DNA of 64,000 bases, taken from the NCBI GenBank assembly GCA_023250155.1, contig JAHFBG010000002.1, positions 1-64,000 of the forward strand. The letters are read 5' to 3'. The number at the start of each line of letters is the position of its first letter. Within the stretch, counting starts at the first letter, position 1. The notes below the pieces were generated by a model. That model did not search any database and was not told the DNA's origin. It worked only from the letters and a program-made list of their open reading frames with translations. Shown here piece by piece: positions 9,216 to 17,177 of the stretch. A program made the position numbers and the translations under genes. The stretch is from Candidatus Melainabacteria bacterium. GTDB lineage: Bacteria; Cyanobacteriota; Vampirovibrionia; 2-02-FULL-35-15.

Positions 9216-9854
9216 ATGAACAATCAAAACAACATTGCAGGCCGAACAGTACAAGGAATGCTTAGCAAACTTAAAATGATTGAGGCCATTTCATCAAATA
9301 TTGAAAATGCAAATACCATTGGTTATCAAAGAAAAATCCCAGAATCTATGAGCTTTGGAGATGCATTGAATGCAGCAGCAATGAGAGATCAAACACCAGG
9401 ACAATTTAAAAAAACAAATAATCTTTTTGATTTAGCAATAGAAGGAAATGCAATGTTTTTGGTTGAATCTAAAGATGGCCCAGTACCTACAAAAAATGGA
9501 AAATTTCATTTGAATGACAAAGGAATACTTGTTACTGATGAAGGTAATGAAGTAGTCGTAGTAGAGAAGACCGACAAACAAGTTAGTCTTTCTAAAACTA
9601 CGGATATAAAAATTAATCAAAATGGAGAAGTTATTGTAGATGGTGATAGGTATGGAAGAATTGCAATGAAAATCATGGACAATAAGCCTGTTAGAGTTCA
9701 TCAAGGTGTTGTTGAAGGTTCAAATGTAAACCTAATGAATGAAATGGTTGCATTGCAGATGATATTCCGTAATTTTGAAGCAAGCGAAAAATTGCTTGGA
9801 ATGGAAGCATCAGTAGATAAGGATTTAATTGAGAAGTACGGTAGAAACGTATAA
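9216..9854 (+). CDS. flgF: Flagellar basal-body rod protein, FlgF-like
   Basis: A 212-residue member of the FlgE/F/G family that builds the flagellar rod. The N-terminal helix carries the family motif (SSNIENANTIGYQRK, about 29-43), the middle has the beta-rich FlgF/G core (DLAIEGNAMFLVE), and the C-terminal helix has the typical GSNVNLMNEMVALQMIFRN. It is shorter than the next gene, FlgG, and 12 bases upstream of it. A clear ribosome site (AAAGAGGAAATATC) supports the ATG. FlgF rather than FlgG is an assignment by order and length. Confidence 0.8.
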   Translation: MNNQNNIAGRTVQGMLSKLKMIEAISSNIENANTIGYQRKIPESMSFGDALNAAAMRDQTPGQFKKTNNLFDLAIEGNAMFLVESKDGPVPTKNGKFHLNDKGILVTDEGNEVVVVEKTDKQVSLSKTTDIKINQNGEVIVDGDRYGRIAMKIMDNKPVRVHQGVVEGSNVNLMNEMVALQMIFRNFEASEKLLGMEASVDKDLIEKYGRNV

Positions 9855-9866
9855 GGAGAAAATAAT

Positions 9867-10670
9867 ATGTTTAGTAAATTAGGTTATCAAGGATTTGATT
9901 CAACAAAGAAAAATGTAGAAGCGCTTACAAATTCAATTGAAAACATTTCAAATATGAATTCTGTCGGTTACAAAAAGACCCAAACAAGTTTTGTAGAAAC
10001 CTTAAATGGAGAAATCTCAAAAAAGGAAACAAAAAGTTTTTCACAAGGTAACCTAAGAAAAACAGGTGAAGTATTTGATCTTGCTCTTGATGGACCAGGT
10101 TTTTTTGAGGTTGAATTACCTAGTGGTCAAAGAGCTTATACAAGAGCAGGCAGACTTAGACTTAGTAATGAAGGTGAGCTTGTAACAGATGAAGGATACA
10201 GGTTAATACCTCAAACAGAAGAAGAATCTCAAACTCTTTTACAAAAAAACAAAGGTGTTGATAACTCATTGGGAATGAATATTAAAATCACAAGTCCTAA
10301 ACTAACAATTCCTGCCAATCTTTCTCCTGAGATAGCTGACGATGGTACGGTATCTGGAATTGATCCACAGAGTGGTGAAAAAGCTAAGATTGGGAAAATC
10401 AATATAGTTGTATTTAATAATCCTCAAGGACTTGAGTCTTTAGGCAAAGGTTATTTTTTACAAACAAGTGTTTCTGGACAAACCTTAGAGGCTGATGCAA
10501 ATTCTACAAAAGTAAAACAAGGATTTTTAGAGTTTAGTAATGTGGATATGGTGTCTGAATTAATGAATATAAGTCAACTAAAAGGCTTAATTGGTGCTCA
10601 GTTCAAGGCTCTAAAAGCCATCGATAAGATCTATGAGCAAGTTCATTATACGATTTCAAAATCTGCATAA
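9867..10670 (+). CDS. flgG: Flagellar distal rod protein FlgG
   Basis: A 267-residue rod protein. The N-terminal motif (SIENISNMNSVGYKK), the conserved core (DLALDGPGFFEVELPSGQ, then YTRAGRLRLSNEGELVT) and the C-terminal helix (GFLEFSNVDMVSELM) fit FlgG. It has its own ribosome site (AAGGAGAAAATAAT) and is in one transcription unit with the FlgF-like gene before it and the Gln/Gly-rich protein after it (17 bases). Confidence 0.88.
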   Translation: MFSKLGYQGFDSTKKNVEALTNSIENISNMNSVGYKKTQTSFVETLNGEISKKETKSFSQGNLRKTGEVFDLALDGPGFFEVELPSGQRAYTRAGRLRLSNEGELVTDEGYRLIPQTEEESQTLLQKNKGVDNSLGMNIKITSPKLTIPANLSPEIADDGTVSGIDPQSGEKAKIGKINIVVFNNPQGLESLGKGYFLQTSVSGQTLEADANSTKVKQGFLEFSNVDMVSELMNISQLKGLIGAQFKALKAIDKIYEQVHYTISKSA

Positions 10671-10687
10671 TAAATAAAGGAGAAAAA

Positions 10688-11443
10688 ATGTTAAAAGAAT
10701 TATTCGGAACAATATCAGGAGCAGCAGCAAACACAGCTTTTAGTCAACCGGCAGGAAATGGAATTAATATCCCTGCTCAAGCCACCTTTAAAAAATTCTT
10801 TAACAATGTAATGTCATCATTTAATAACCCACTCAATGGAGCTAATGGTCAATTCCCTGGAATTCAAGGTCAAGGTCAGTTTCCAGGAATCCAAGGTCAA
10901 AATCAATTCTCTCAAGGTAGAGCCTATGGAGGTTTTCCAACTCAAGGACAATATAATTTTCTACAACAAAATTCTCCACAAAGAGATTTGAGAAATCAAG
11001 CATTTGCTCCAGGTTCTGTTTTAGTTAACTCACAAGAAGTAACTCAAAATCCAGTTCAGCAAGGATTTCAACCGTTACAAGGTTTTGCTGGACAAGCAGG
11101 AATTCAAAATAATGGTGTGAATGGTATAAGTGGGGCTCAATTTCCTCCTATAGGTGGATTTCCAATGAACAATGGTGGAGGTGGAGGATTTGGAGGAAAA
11201 TTACCAATGTTGATTATGCCATTCATCAGCTTATTTGGTTTAGTAAAGAATTTTTTTGGTTTAAGAAGAATGACACAGCAAGGACAACCTGAGATAGTTG
11301 ATAAAAATGCTACTCAGTACAATTCATATAACAACTATATAGCTGAAGAATATGAAGAAGGAAGTTTTGAAGAACCAGGAGCATACGAAGTAGAAAAAAG
11401 TTCAGGAAACAATTTTGACTATAGTAAACTTCAAGAGTTTTAG
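10688..11443 (+). CDS. Gln/Gly/Asn-rich protein in flagellar cluster, unknown
   Basis: A 251-residue protein I do not recognise. The first 50 residues have ordinary composition, then residues 50-170 are low complexity, rich in Gln, Gly, Phe and Asn with short repeats (GQFPGIQGQ). A Gly patch leads into a hydrophobic stretch (LPMLIMPFISLFGLV, about 174-188) that could be a membrane segment, and the C terminus is acidic. It lies between flgG and flgB with a good ribosome site (AAAGGAGAAAAA), so a flagellar accessory role is an inference from position only. Confidence 0.7.
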   Translation: MLKELFGTISGAAANTAFSQPAGNGINIPAQATFKKFFNNVMSSFNNPLNGANGQFPGIQGQGQFPGIQGQNQFSQGRAYGGFPTQGQYNFLQQNSPQRDLRNQAFAPGSVLVNSQEVTQNPVQQGFQPLQGFAGQAGIQNNGVNGISGAQFPPIGGFPMNNGGGGGFGGKLPMLIMPFISLFGLVKNFFGLRRMTQQGQPEIVDKNATQYNSYNNYIAEEYEEGSFEEPGAYEVEKSSGNNFDYSKLQEF

Positions 11444-11482
11444 AATTTAGTGTCAGGAGAATCTTTTGTTAGGACCTTGGTT

Positions 11483-11504
11483 GAGACGTTGCATGCAGCG
11501 TCTC
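11483..11504. repeat. 22-base palindrome, GACGTTGCATGC family
   Basis: GAGACGTTGCA is followed by its reverse complement with one changed position (TGCAGCGTCTC). It lies in the 231-base gap between the Gln-rich gene and flgB. A longer copy with the same core is inside the phosphatase gene at 51186-51213. Confidence 0.7.
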
Positions 11505-11596
11505 TTTCTTTACTTAGGGCTTTCTCTACAGTAGTTAATCAAAATTTAATTTATGAAAATATTTTTATAAATATTCTTTCGTTTGAAAACCTTCTC

Positions 11597-11637
11597 TTAA
11601 CTATAGGCCTAAATAATGTAACGGTATTGTCCGATAT
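11597..11637 (+). promoter_or_regulatory. Putative flgB promoter element
   Basis: TTAACT (11597) stands 34 bases before CCGATA (11631), the same geometry as at 9117-9156. Within it TAAA (11610-11613) and TCCGATAT (11630-11637) are 16 bases apart, close to the sigma-28/sigma-D pattern TAAA-N15-GCCGATAW. It lies 37 bases before the flgB start codon. Confidence 0.45.
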
Positions 11638-11674
11638 ATAAGTTATAGCCTTGAGGAATTGAAGGAGAAATAAA

Positions 11675-12025
11675 ATGTTTCAAACAGAAGGATTTAAAGT
11701 AATGAAAGGCCTAACAGATGGCCTAGTTCAGCGCCAACAAATTCTTTCAAATAATTTGGCCAACATAGGAACAGAAAATTATGTTAGACAAGATCTGGAT
11801 TTCAGTCAAGTCTTGAGCGGATTAAAGAGTGGTGCTTCCTCGATGGATGAAGGTAATGAATCTCTCTTAGCAAATGCACGATACAGAGATAACTCTAAAC
11901 CAATGACACTTGAATCTGAGATGTCTAAACTTTATGACAATCACTTGCGTTATACATTAATGGTGAAATCAATCTCTCATCATTTTGAGCATATGAAAAA
12001 AGCATTAGAAGTAAGAGCTTCATAA
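11675..12025 (+). CDS. flgB: Flagellar rod protein FlgB
   Basis: A 116-residue proximal rod protein. The N-terminal helix with ILSNNLANIGTENYVRQDLDF is diagnostic, and the C-terminal helix (KLYDNHLRYTLMVKSISHHF) fits FlgB. Ribosome site GAAGGAGAAATAAA. flgC follows after 14 bases, the standard order flgB-flgC-fliE-fliF with one muramidase gene inserted. Confidence 0.9.
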   Translation: MFQTEGFKVMKGLTDGLVQRQQILSNNLANIGTENYVRQDLDFSQVLSGLKSGASSMDEGNESLLANARYRDNSKPMTLESEMSKLYDNHLRYTLMVKSISHHFEHMKKALEVRAS

Positions 12026-12039
12026 TAGGAGGATAAGCA

Positions 12040-12504
12040 ATGACATTTTTTGATTTATTAAATACAGCATCCAATGGACTTGAAGCTCAAAGGCAAAAAA
12101 TGGATATTATCTCAGATAATATTGCTAACGCTGCAACACCTGGCTATAAAAGAAAAATCCCACTTTTTGCACCAAAGACCTCAGATAGCTTTTCAGTAAT
12201 TATGGCAAGGCAGCTTGGAGTGAAGGAGCAAGACCTCGCTAGTTTTGTCAACGGCAATCAAGTTGGTCAAGGTGTTGAAGTTGCTAAGGTCTTAGTAGAT
12301 CAAACACCAGGAGCTAAAGTTCATATACCAGGACATCCTAAAGCAGATGCAAACGGTGATGTGGAAATGTCTAATGTAGATACTTTATCAGAAATGGTTG
12401 AAATGATGTATGCAGTAAGAAACTATAAAGCAAATTTATCAATAGTTGAAATGGCAAAGTCTGCAGCTAAGGAAACTATGAATATTGGTAAACCTGGAGG
12501 TTAG
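12040..12504 (+). CDS. flgC: Flagellar rod protein FlgC
   Basis: A 154-residue proximal rod protein with the family N terminus (ISDNIANAATPGYKRK, about 24-39) and C terminus (VEMSNVDTLSEMVEMMYAVR). Length and order are normal for FlgC. The ribosome site is AGGAGGATAAGC, just after flgB. Confidence 0.92.
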   Translation: MTFFDLLNTASNGLEAQRQKMDIISDNIANAATPGYKRKIPLFAPKTSDSFSVIMARQLGVKEQDLASFVNGNQVGQGVEVAKVLVDQTPGAKVHIPGHPKADANGDVEMSNVDTLSEMVEMMYAVRNYKANLSIVEMAKSAAKETMNIGKPGG

Positions 12505-12548
12505 TAAGAGTTAGAAAGTGTTTTGGGCAAGGAGTAACGGAGTAACTA

Positions 12549-13082
12549 GTGAGCTATTTTAATAATGCAATTGAACCTATAGGCTTTAATTCTATGCTTA
12601 AAAGAATTGAAGAAATTGAACGTCTTTCAAAGTCGATTTCAGGTGTTACAAAAAATCATTCGCAATCATTTTCAAGTATGATGAGTGAAATAAATACTCA
12701 AGCATTAAGAAATAAATTTTCTCCATTTATAGAAACAGTTGCAAAAGAAAATAATATAGATCCAAAATTAGTAAAAGCTGTTATTGAACGTGAATCAGGA
12801 TATAACCCAAATGCAGTGTCAAAAGCTGGTGCAATGGGATTGATGCAGCTTATGCCTGAGACTGCTAAAGAGCTAGGGGTTAAGAATCCATTAAATCCAA
12901 CGGAAAACATAAGGGCTGGTACTAAATATTTATCTTCTTTACTAAACCGTTACCAAGGTGATGTAGCCTTAGCTTTATCTGCCTACAATGCAGGAGCTGG
13001 AAATGTTGAAAGATTTAAAGGTGTCCCGCCCTTCCAAGAAACACAACAATATGTAAAAGGAATTATGAGTCAGCTTTCATAA
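12549..13082 (+). CDS. Lytic transglycosylase (SLT domain) in flagellar operon
   Basis: A 177-residue protein with a GTG start, a polar N-terminal 55 residues without signal peptide, then a Slt70-type catalytic domain: VIERESGYNPNAVS with the catalytic Glu at about 81, GLMQLMPETA and ALSAYNAGAGNV. Such enzymes cleave murein so the rod can cross the wall; in this cluster it most likely does the job of the FlgJ muramidase. It lies between flgC and fliE. Confidence 0.85.
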   Translation: MSYFNNAIEPIGFNSMLKRIEEIERLSKSISGVTKNHSQSFSSMMSEINTQALRNKFSPFIETVAKENNIDPKLVKAVIERESGYNPNAVSKAGAMGLMQLMPETAKELGVKNPLNPTENIRAGTKYLSSLLNRYQGDVALALSAYNAGAGNVERFKGVPPFQETQQYVKGIMSQLS

Positions 13083-13110
13083 GTTTAATGAACAGAAAAA
13101 GGAGAGAAAT

Positions 13111-13428
13111 ATGAAAAACTTCACACCAAACCAATTCAAAACAATGATCCCTGGTATTCCACAGATGCCACAAACCCCACTTCAGGGACAAGTAAGTATT
13201 GGTGGTGGACAAAGCTTTGGAAACGTCTTATCTGACATGCTTGGTAATGTTAATAATATGATGAACAAGTCTGAAAAATTAACTGAGCAAGCGGTTACAA
13301 CTGGAAAAGTAAACTTGCATGAAGTAATGATTGCAATGGCAGAAGAAGAAGTAGCACTTGGTTTAACTACTCAAGTAGCAGGTAAATTTATAAGCACAGT
13401 TGAAAAGTTAACACAAATGCAGGTCTAG
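13111..13428 (+). CDS. fliE: Flagellar hook-basal body protein FliE
   Basis: A 105-residue protein that joins the MS ring to the rod. The C-terminal half (NNMMNKSEKLTEQAVTTGK, then HEVMIAMAEEEVALGLTTQV) matches FliE. The N terminus is Pro/Gln-rich. It has a ribosome site AAAGGAGAGAAAT and lies before fliF as usual. Confidence 0.88.
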   Translation: MKNFTPNQFKTMIPGIPQMPQTPLQGQVSIGGGQSFGNVLSDMLGNVNNMMNKSEKLTEQAVTTGKVNLHEVMIAMAEEEVALGLTTQVAGKFISTVEKLTQMQV

Positions 13429-13479
13429 ATAATATTATAAAGTGATAAGAAACAAAGGATAAGTGGTAAGAAAGTATAG

Positions 13480-15090
13480 ATGGCAACAGAACAAGCACAA
13501 CTAAAATCACCAAATGTTCAAGCAGCAATTGCTAATCTTGGTCAGAATAGAAAAATGGTTTTTATTGGTGCTGGAGTTGTTACAATAATTTTAGCTATCG
13601 TTATTATTGTTTTTGCAACTGCTAAAAGTAATGATAGAGGTGAACAAATCATTCTTGTTAAAGCATTAGAACAAGATAGAGCTTTTGAAATCGTGTCAAA
13701 ACTAAAAACGGCAGATATTGAAGGTAAAATAGAGGATAACGAACAGCCAGGTAAAGTTGACCTTAAAGTATATGAAAAAGATTTTGATAAAGCAGCATTA
13801 ACTCTAGCAAGAAGTGATCTTTTGCAGGATGAAGGGTTTAATTTATTTGATAAAAGTGACTGGGCAGCATCTGATTATGATAAAAGAATAAAAATGATGC
13901 GGGCTGTAAATGGAGATCTTTCTCGTATAGTCAGTAGAATGACTGGTATAAAATGGGCTACAGTTAGAGTAAATATTCCAGAACCACAATTGTTTAGCCA
14001 GTATCAAGCAGCTACAACTTCTACTGTTCAAGTAGAATTGCCTGAAGACTATACAAAATTAACTAGAGCACAAGTAAGAAGTATTATTAATCTTCTTGTT
14101 GGCTATGTCCCAAACCTACAAAAAAATAATATTTCTATTATTGATACGAATGGTGAAACATATTCCACAGTAGATTCAGAAGAAATTGCTGCAAGTGAAT
14201 TGCTTGAAGAGTCTGAAAGAGTAAATAAGATCGTTCAAAAAAGGATTGAAGAATACCTTGCACCACTCATAGGGACTGGTAGTTTTATTGTAAGAGTTAG
14301 CTCAGAGATAAGCAGAAAGAAAACAGAAGAGAGTTCTACTACTTTTGCAGAAGGTGTTGTAGGGCAAGAACAAACAGCAGATGAAAGATTAGGCGGTGAA
14401 GGTCAAGCCAATGGTGCAGCACTTGCTGGTGCCGATGGTAGCATGAGTTATTTAAAATCAAATAGAGTTACTCAAAAATATCCAAGCTTTAAACAAAAAA
14501 CAGTTAGTACACCAGCAGGAAGAATTTCAAAGATTGCCGTTGCAGTAGCTATAGATAGTGAAATATTACCTAGGATTTCTACGAAGCAATTACGTGAAGG
14601 GATTGCAGCAATAACAAGTCCAAATACAACAGCAAGTGATATAAAAATTACTGTTGCAGAGTTTGCTAGAGAGAGAGTACCATCAACACATACTCAAGCC
14701 AAGAAGCCTGCACTACCTGCATTCAATTTTGGTAATTTAGGTCCACAAATTGCAGAGCTTGTGAATAAAACACCGATGTGGGCAAAGATTGCAATCATTG
14801 TTGTTGGTCTTTTAATGTTTGTTGGCTCTATGAGAAAACCACAAGCAAGACCAGTGCAGCAAATTGAACCTAGTACAATTTCTCAAATTAATCAGGCAAT
14901 GACACAACAACAACAATTCCAAAGACCAGAAGCACAAATTTCAGCTAATCCACTTCCTGAGATACGGCAAGAAAAAGAACCTGATTTAACTGGCATATTA
15001 ACAGGACTTCAGGAGGCTGCTACAGAAAAGCCAGAGTTTTTAGCAAGCAAATTACAGATTTGGTTAGAAGAAGGAATTCCAACGAGATAA
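13480..15090 (+). CDS. fliF: Flagellar MS-ring protein FliF
   Basis: A 536-residue inner-membrane ring protein. Transmembrane helix 1 is at about 27-47 and helix 2 at about 432-449, flanking the periplasmic ring-building domains (with KALEQDRAFEIVSKLK, GLMNLF-like DEGFNLFDKSDW and PEPQLFSQYQAATTSTVQV). The cytoplasmic tail ends in LASKLQIWLEEG, which corresponds to the FliG-binding helix. That this contact site is kept matters because only a short FliG-like protein follows. Confidence 0.93.
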   Translation: MATEQAQLKSPNVQAAIANLGQNRKMVFIGAGVVTIILAIVIIVFATAKSNDRGEQIILVKALEQDRAFEIVSKLKTADIEGKIEDNEQPGKVDLKVYEKDFDKAALTLARSDLLQDEGFNLFDKSDWAASDYDKRIKMMRAVNGDLSRIVSRMTGIKWATVRVNIPEPQLFSQYQAATTSTVQVELPEDYTKLTRAQVRSIINLLVGYVPNLQKNNISIIDTNGETYSTVDSEEIAASELLEESERVNKIVQKRIEEYLAPLIGTGSFIVRVSSEISRKKTEESSTTFAEGVVGQEQTADERLGGEGQANGAALAGADGSMSYLKSNRVTQKYPSFKQKTVSTPAGRISKIAVAVAIDSEILPRISTKQLREGIAAITSPNTTASDIKITVAEFARERVPSTHTQAKKPALPAFNFGNLGPQIAELVNKTPMWAKIAIIVVGLLMFVGSMRKPQARPVQQIEPSTISQINQAMTQQQQFQRPEAQISANPLPEIRQEKEPDLTGILTGLQEAATEKPEFLASKLQIWLEEGIPTR

Positions 15091-15257
15091 ATCAACTATT
15101 TTAACCAGAAGATAATACTTAAATTAGCTTTTTTCGATAGAATTTATATAAAGAATAAGGTTTTTAACTATAGTTCTTATTAGTTATCCACCATTGTTCT
15201 GATTTTTTCTTTTTGGTTTAAGGGAATAATTGTATATAAGGTAGTATTAGCCTCATT

Positions 15258-15656
15258 ATGCCAATTTTATCTAAAGATATAAAACTGCTAACTTTATCAT
15301 TGATTCTTCGTACTATGCCGAAGACTCAGCAATCATTGCTTATGGCACACTTTGATCCTCAAGTTGTAAGAATGTTAAATCAAATTGAGCAAGAGACAGG
15401 TATGGATATTGAAAAGCTTGATTGGACGCCATTCTATCAGGCATGGCCAGAGCTACAGAGAATATTGAAAGATTGTAATGATGAAATAAAAATACAAAAA
15501 CTTCTTCAAGCAGCAGATGAACAAAGGCCAAAGTTAAGAGAGTATATGTTGCTTAAGCTTGGGAAGCAAAAAAAAGGTGCACCTGTGTTTTTGTCTCAAG
15601 GGGTTACAAAAATAGTTGATCAATATATAAATGAACTTAAAATGATAAACCAATAA
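15258..15656 (+). CDS. Short protein at the fliG position, FliG N-domain-like
   Basis: A 132-residue protein between fliF and fliH, exactly where fliG is normally found. FliG is about 330 residues; this one is far shorter. Its N terminus (LLTLSLILRTMPKTQQSLLMAHFDPQVVRML, given here as LLTLSLILRTM and HFDPQVVRML) can be read as the first FliG helices (compare the AAxLLLxLG and HLxPxEVxxI pattern). The torque-generating C-terminal domain is absent. There is no good ribosome site and a 167-base gap before it. The assignment is an inference from position and a weak pattern. Confidence 0.5.
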   Translation: MPILSKDIKLLTLSLILRTMPKTQQSLLMAHFDPQVVRMLNQIEQETGMDIEKLDWTPFYQAWPELQRILKDCNDEIKIQKLLQAADEQRPKLREYMLLKLGKQKKGAPVFLSQGVTKIVDQYINELKMINQ

Positions 15657-15661
15657 AGCCT

Positions 15662-17176
15662 ATGTTAATAAAAAGAAAAAAATTAACACATATAAAACAA
15701 GTTCAAGCAGTAATACCGCAAGAAGTAAGCTTGTCTGTTAAAGCAGCAAAACTTGAAATTCAAAAATCACAAGAAGAAGCAAACAAAATAAAAGATGATG
15801 CGCATAATATTTTAGAAGAATCACAAAGAAAGCTGAAAGAAGCTGAGCAAAAAGTAAAAGAGATTATTCAGCAGGCTAATATTGAAGCTAAGCAACTCAA
15901 GGAAAAAACATATACTGAGGCTACAGCTAAAGCACAGGAAGAAGGAGAAGTAGTAAAAGAGCAAGTCAGAGTTTTGATGAAAGAGTTGTTTACAGTTAAA
16001 GAGAAAGCTTTATATCAAGCCCACAAAGAAATTATACAAGTAGCATTAAATCTGGCAGGCAAAATTTTAAGGTATCAAGCACAAATAGATCCAAATGTTT
16101 TAAAAGCACAGGTCGTAGATGCAATCAAAAAAGCTACGAGTGAAGCTGATAGAGTGCAGGTTTTTGTTAATCCAGCTAATTTACAATTACTTGAAGAGAG
16201 TGTAGAAGATTTAAAAAAACTCTTCCCTACCGGTGTTGATATTGTACCTTTGACTAGAGATTCTATAGACCTGGGGAGCTGTATTGTGGAGACAAAATCT
16301 GGTCAGTTAGATGCTACATTCTCTACTCAGTTGCAGAGCTTAACTAACTTAATTACAAATTTAGAAGTAAAAGAACCTGAAATAAAAATTGATGAAACTA
16401 TTCAAACTCCAAGTGTTGAAGCCTCTGAGATTATAAATGCTGATCAATTGTCAATTGAAGAAGAGCTTCAGCCTCTTGAAGCAAATGAAGATTCTTTGAC
16501 AGAAGAAGAAAAATTATTACAAGAAGAGTTAATAGGTGAAGAGCCTCTAATTGATTTACAGGAGGTAAATGAATCCTTTCCGTTTGAAGTTAAGTCTGAG
16601 ACTAAACAAATTGCTGAACCACAGTTGAAAGATTTAATTGAAGAAAACATTTTTGGACCACAAAGTATTTTACAAGAAGAAAACATTTTTGACTTAAAAG
16701 AAGACTTGCTAGAGAGTAATCAAGATCTTGAAATAAAACAAGAAGTAACTATAGAACCTGAAAGCATATTTAATGATGTTGAGGATAAAATTTATCAATT
16801 ACCTGTACATGAAACGAAAGAAGAGTTAGTGATTGAACCTGAGATATTTATTGACAAAGAAGAGACGAGTCTTCTTGAGGATAAGACTCAGAAGAATGAA
16901 GAAGTCTCTCAAGCAAAGAAAAAATTTGTACTAGATGATATACCAGAAAGAACAAGAGAAGAAACTGAAGAGTTGGATGAGCTTCCATTATTTGATATTG
17001 AAGACGATGAAGAAAATAAGGAAACAATAATTGAAGAACCAAAACTTGAAACAAAAAGTGTGCTCAGGCGAAAAAAAGATTCCATCTCTAATCAAGGTCA
17101 AATTTCAGAAATCGCAAAAGAAATTGAAAAAAGCTCTGAGTGGAAAGATTTAATTCAGAATGATGATGATGAGTAG
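15662..17176 (+). CDS. fliH: FliH-type export regulator with long acidic tail
   Basis: A 504-residue protein. Residues about 25-110 form a coiled coil (repeated EA/KE heptads), and about 110-225 match the FliH/V-ATPase E domain (ALNLAGKILRYQAQIDPNVL, then DSIDLGSCIVETKSGQLDATF). FliH regulates the export ATPase FliI. The last 280 residues are an extremely Glu-rich, disordered tail with short repeats (EENIFxL), which normal FliH (about 230 residues) lacks. fliI does not follow; purL converges on it with a one-base gap, so the rest of the export genes are elsewhere. Confidence 0.8.
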   Translation: MLIKRKKLTHIKQVQAVIPQEVSLSVKAAKLEIQKSQEEANKIKDDAHNILEESQRKLKEAEQKVKEIIQQANIEAKQLKEKTYTEATAKAQEEGEVVKEQVRVLMKELFTVKEKALYQAHKEIIQVALNLAGKILRYQAQIDPNVLKAQVVDAIKKATSEADRVQVFVNPANLQLLEESVEDLKKLFPTGVDIVPLTRDSIDLGSCIVETKSGQLDATFSTQLQSLTNLITNLEVKEPEIKIDETIQTPSVEASEIINADQLSIEEELQPLEANEDSLTEEEKLLQEELIGEEPLIDLQEVNESFPFEVKSETKQIAEPQLKDLIEENIFGPQSILQEENIFDLKEDLLESNQDLEIKQEVTIEPESIFNDVEDKIYQLPVHETKEELVIEPEIFIDKEETSLLEDKTQKNEEVSQAKKKFVLDDIPERTREETEELDELPLFDIEDDEENKETIIEEPKLETKSVLRRKKDSISNQGQISEIAKEIEKSSEWKDLIQNDDDE

Positions 17177-17177
17177 T

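Noticed and set aside
11450..11641. 63-codon frame between the Gln-rich gene and flgB
   Set aside because: It starts at a GTG without ribosome site and consists of a palindromic repeat (VETLHAASL) and the flgB promoter region.
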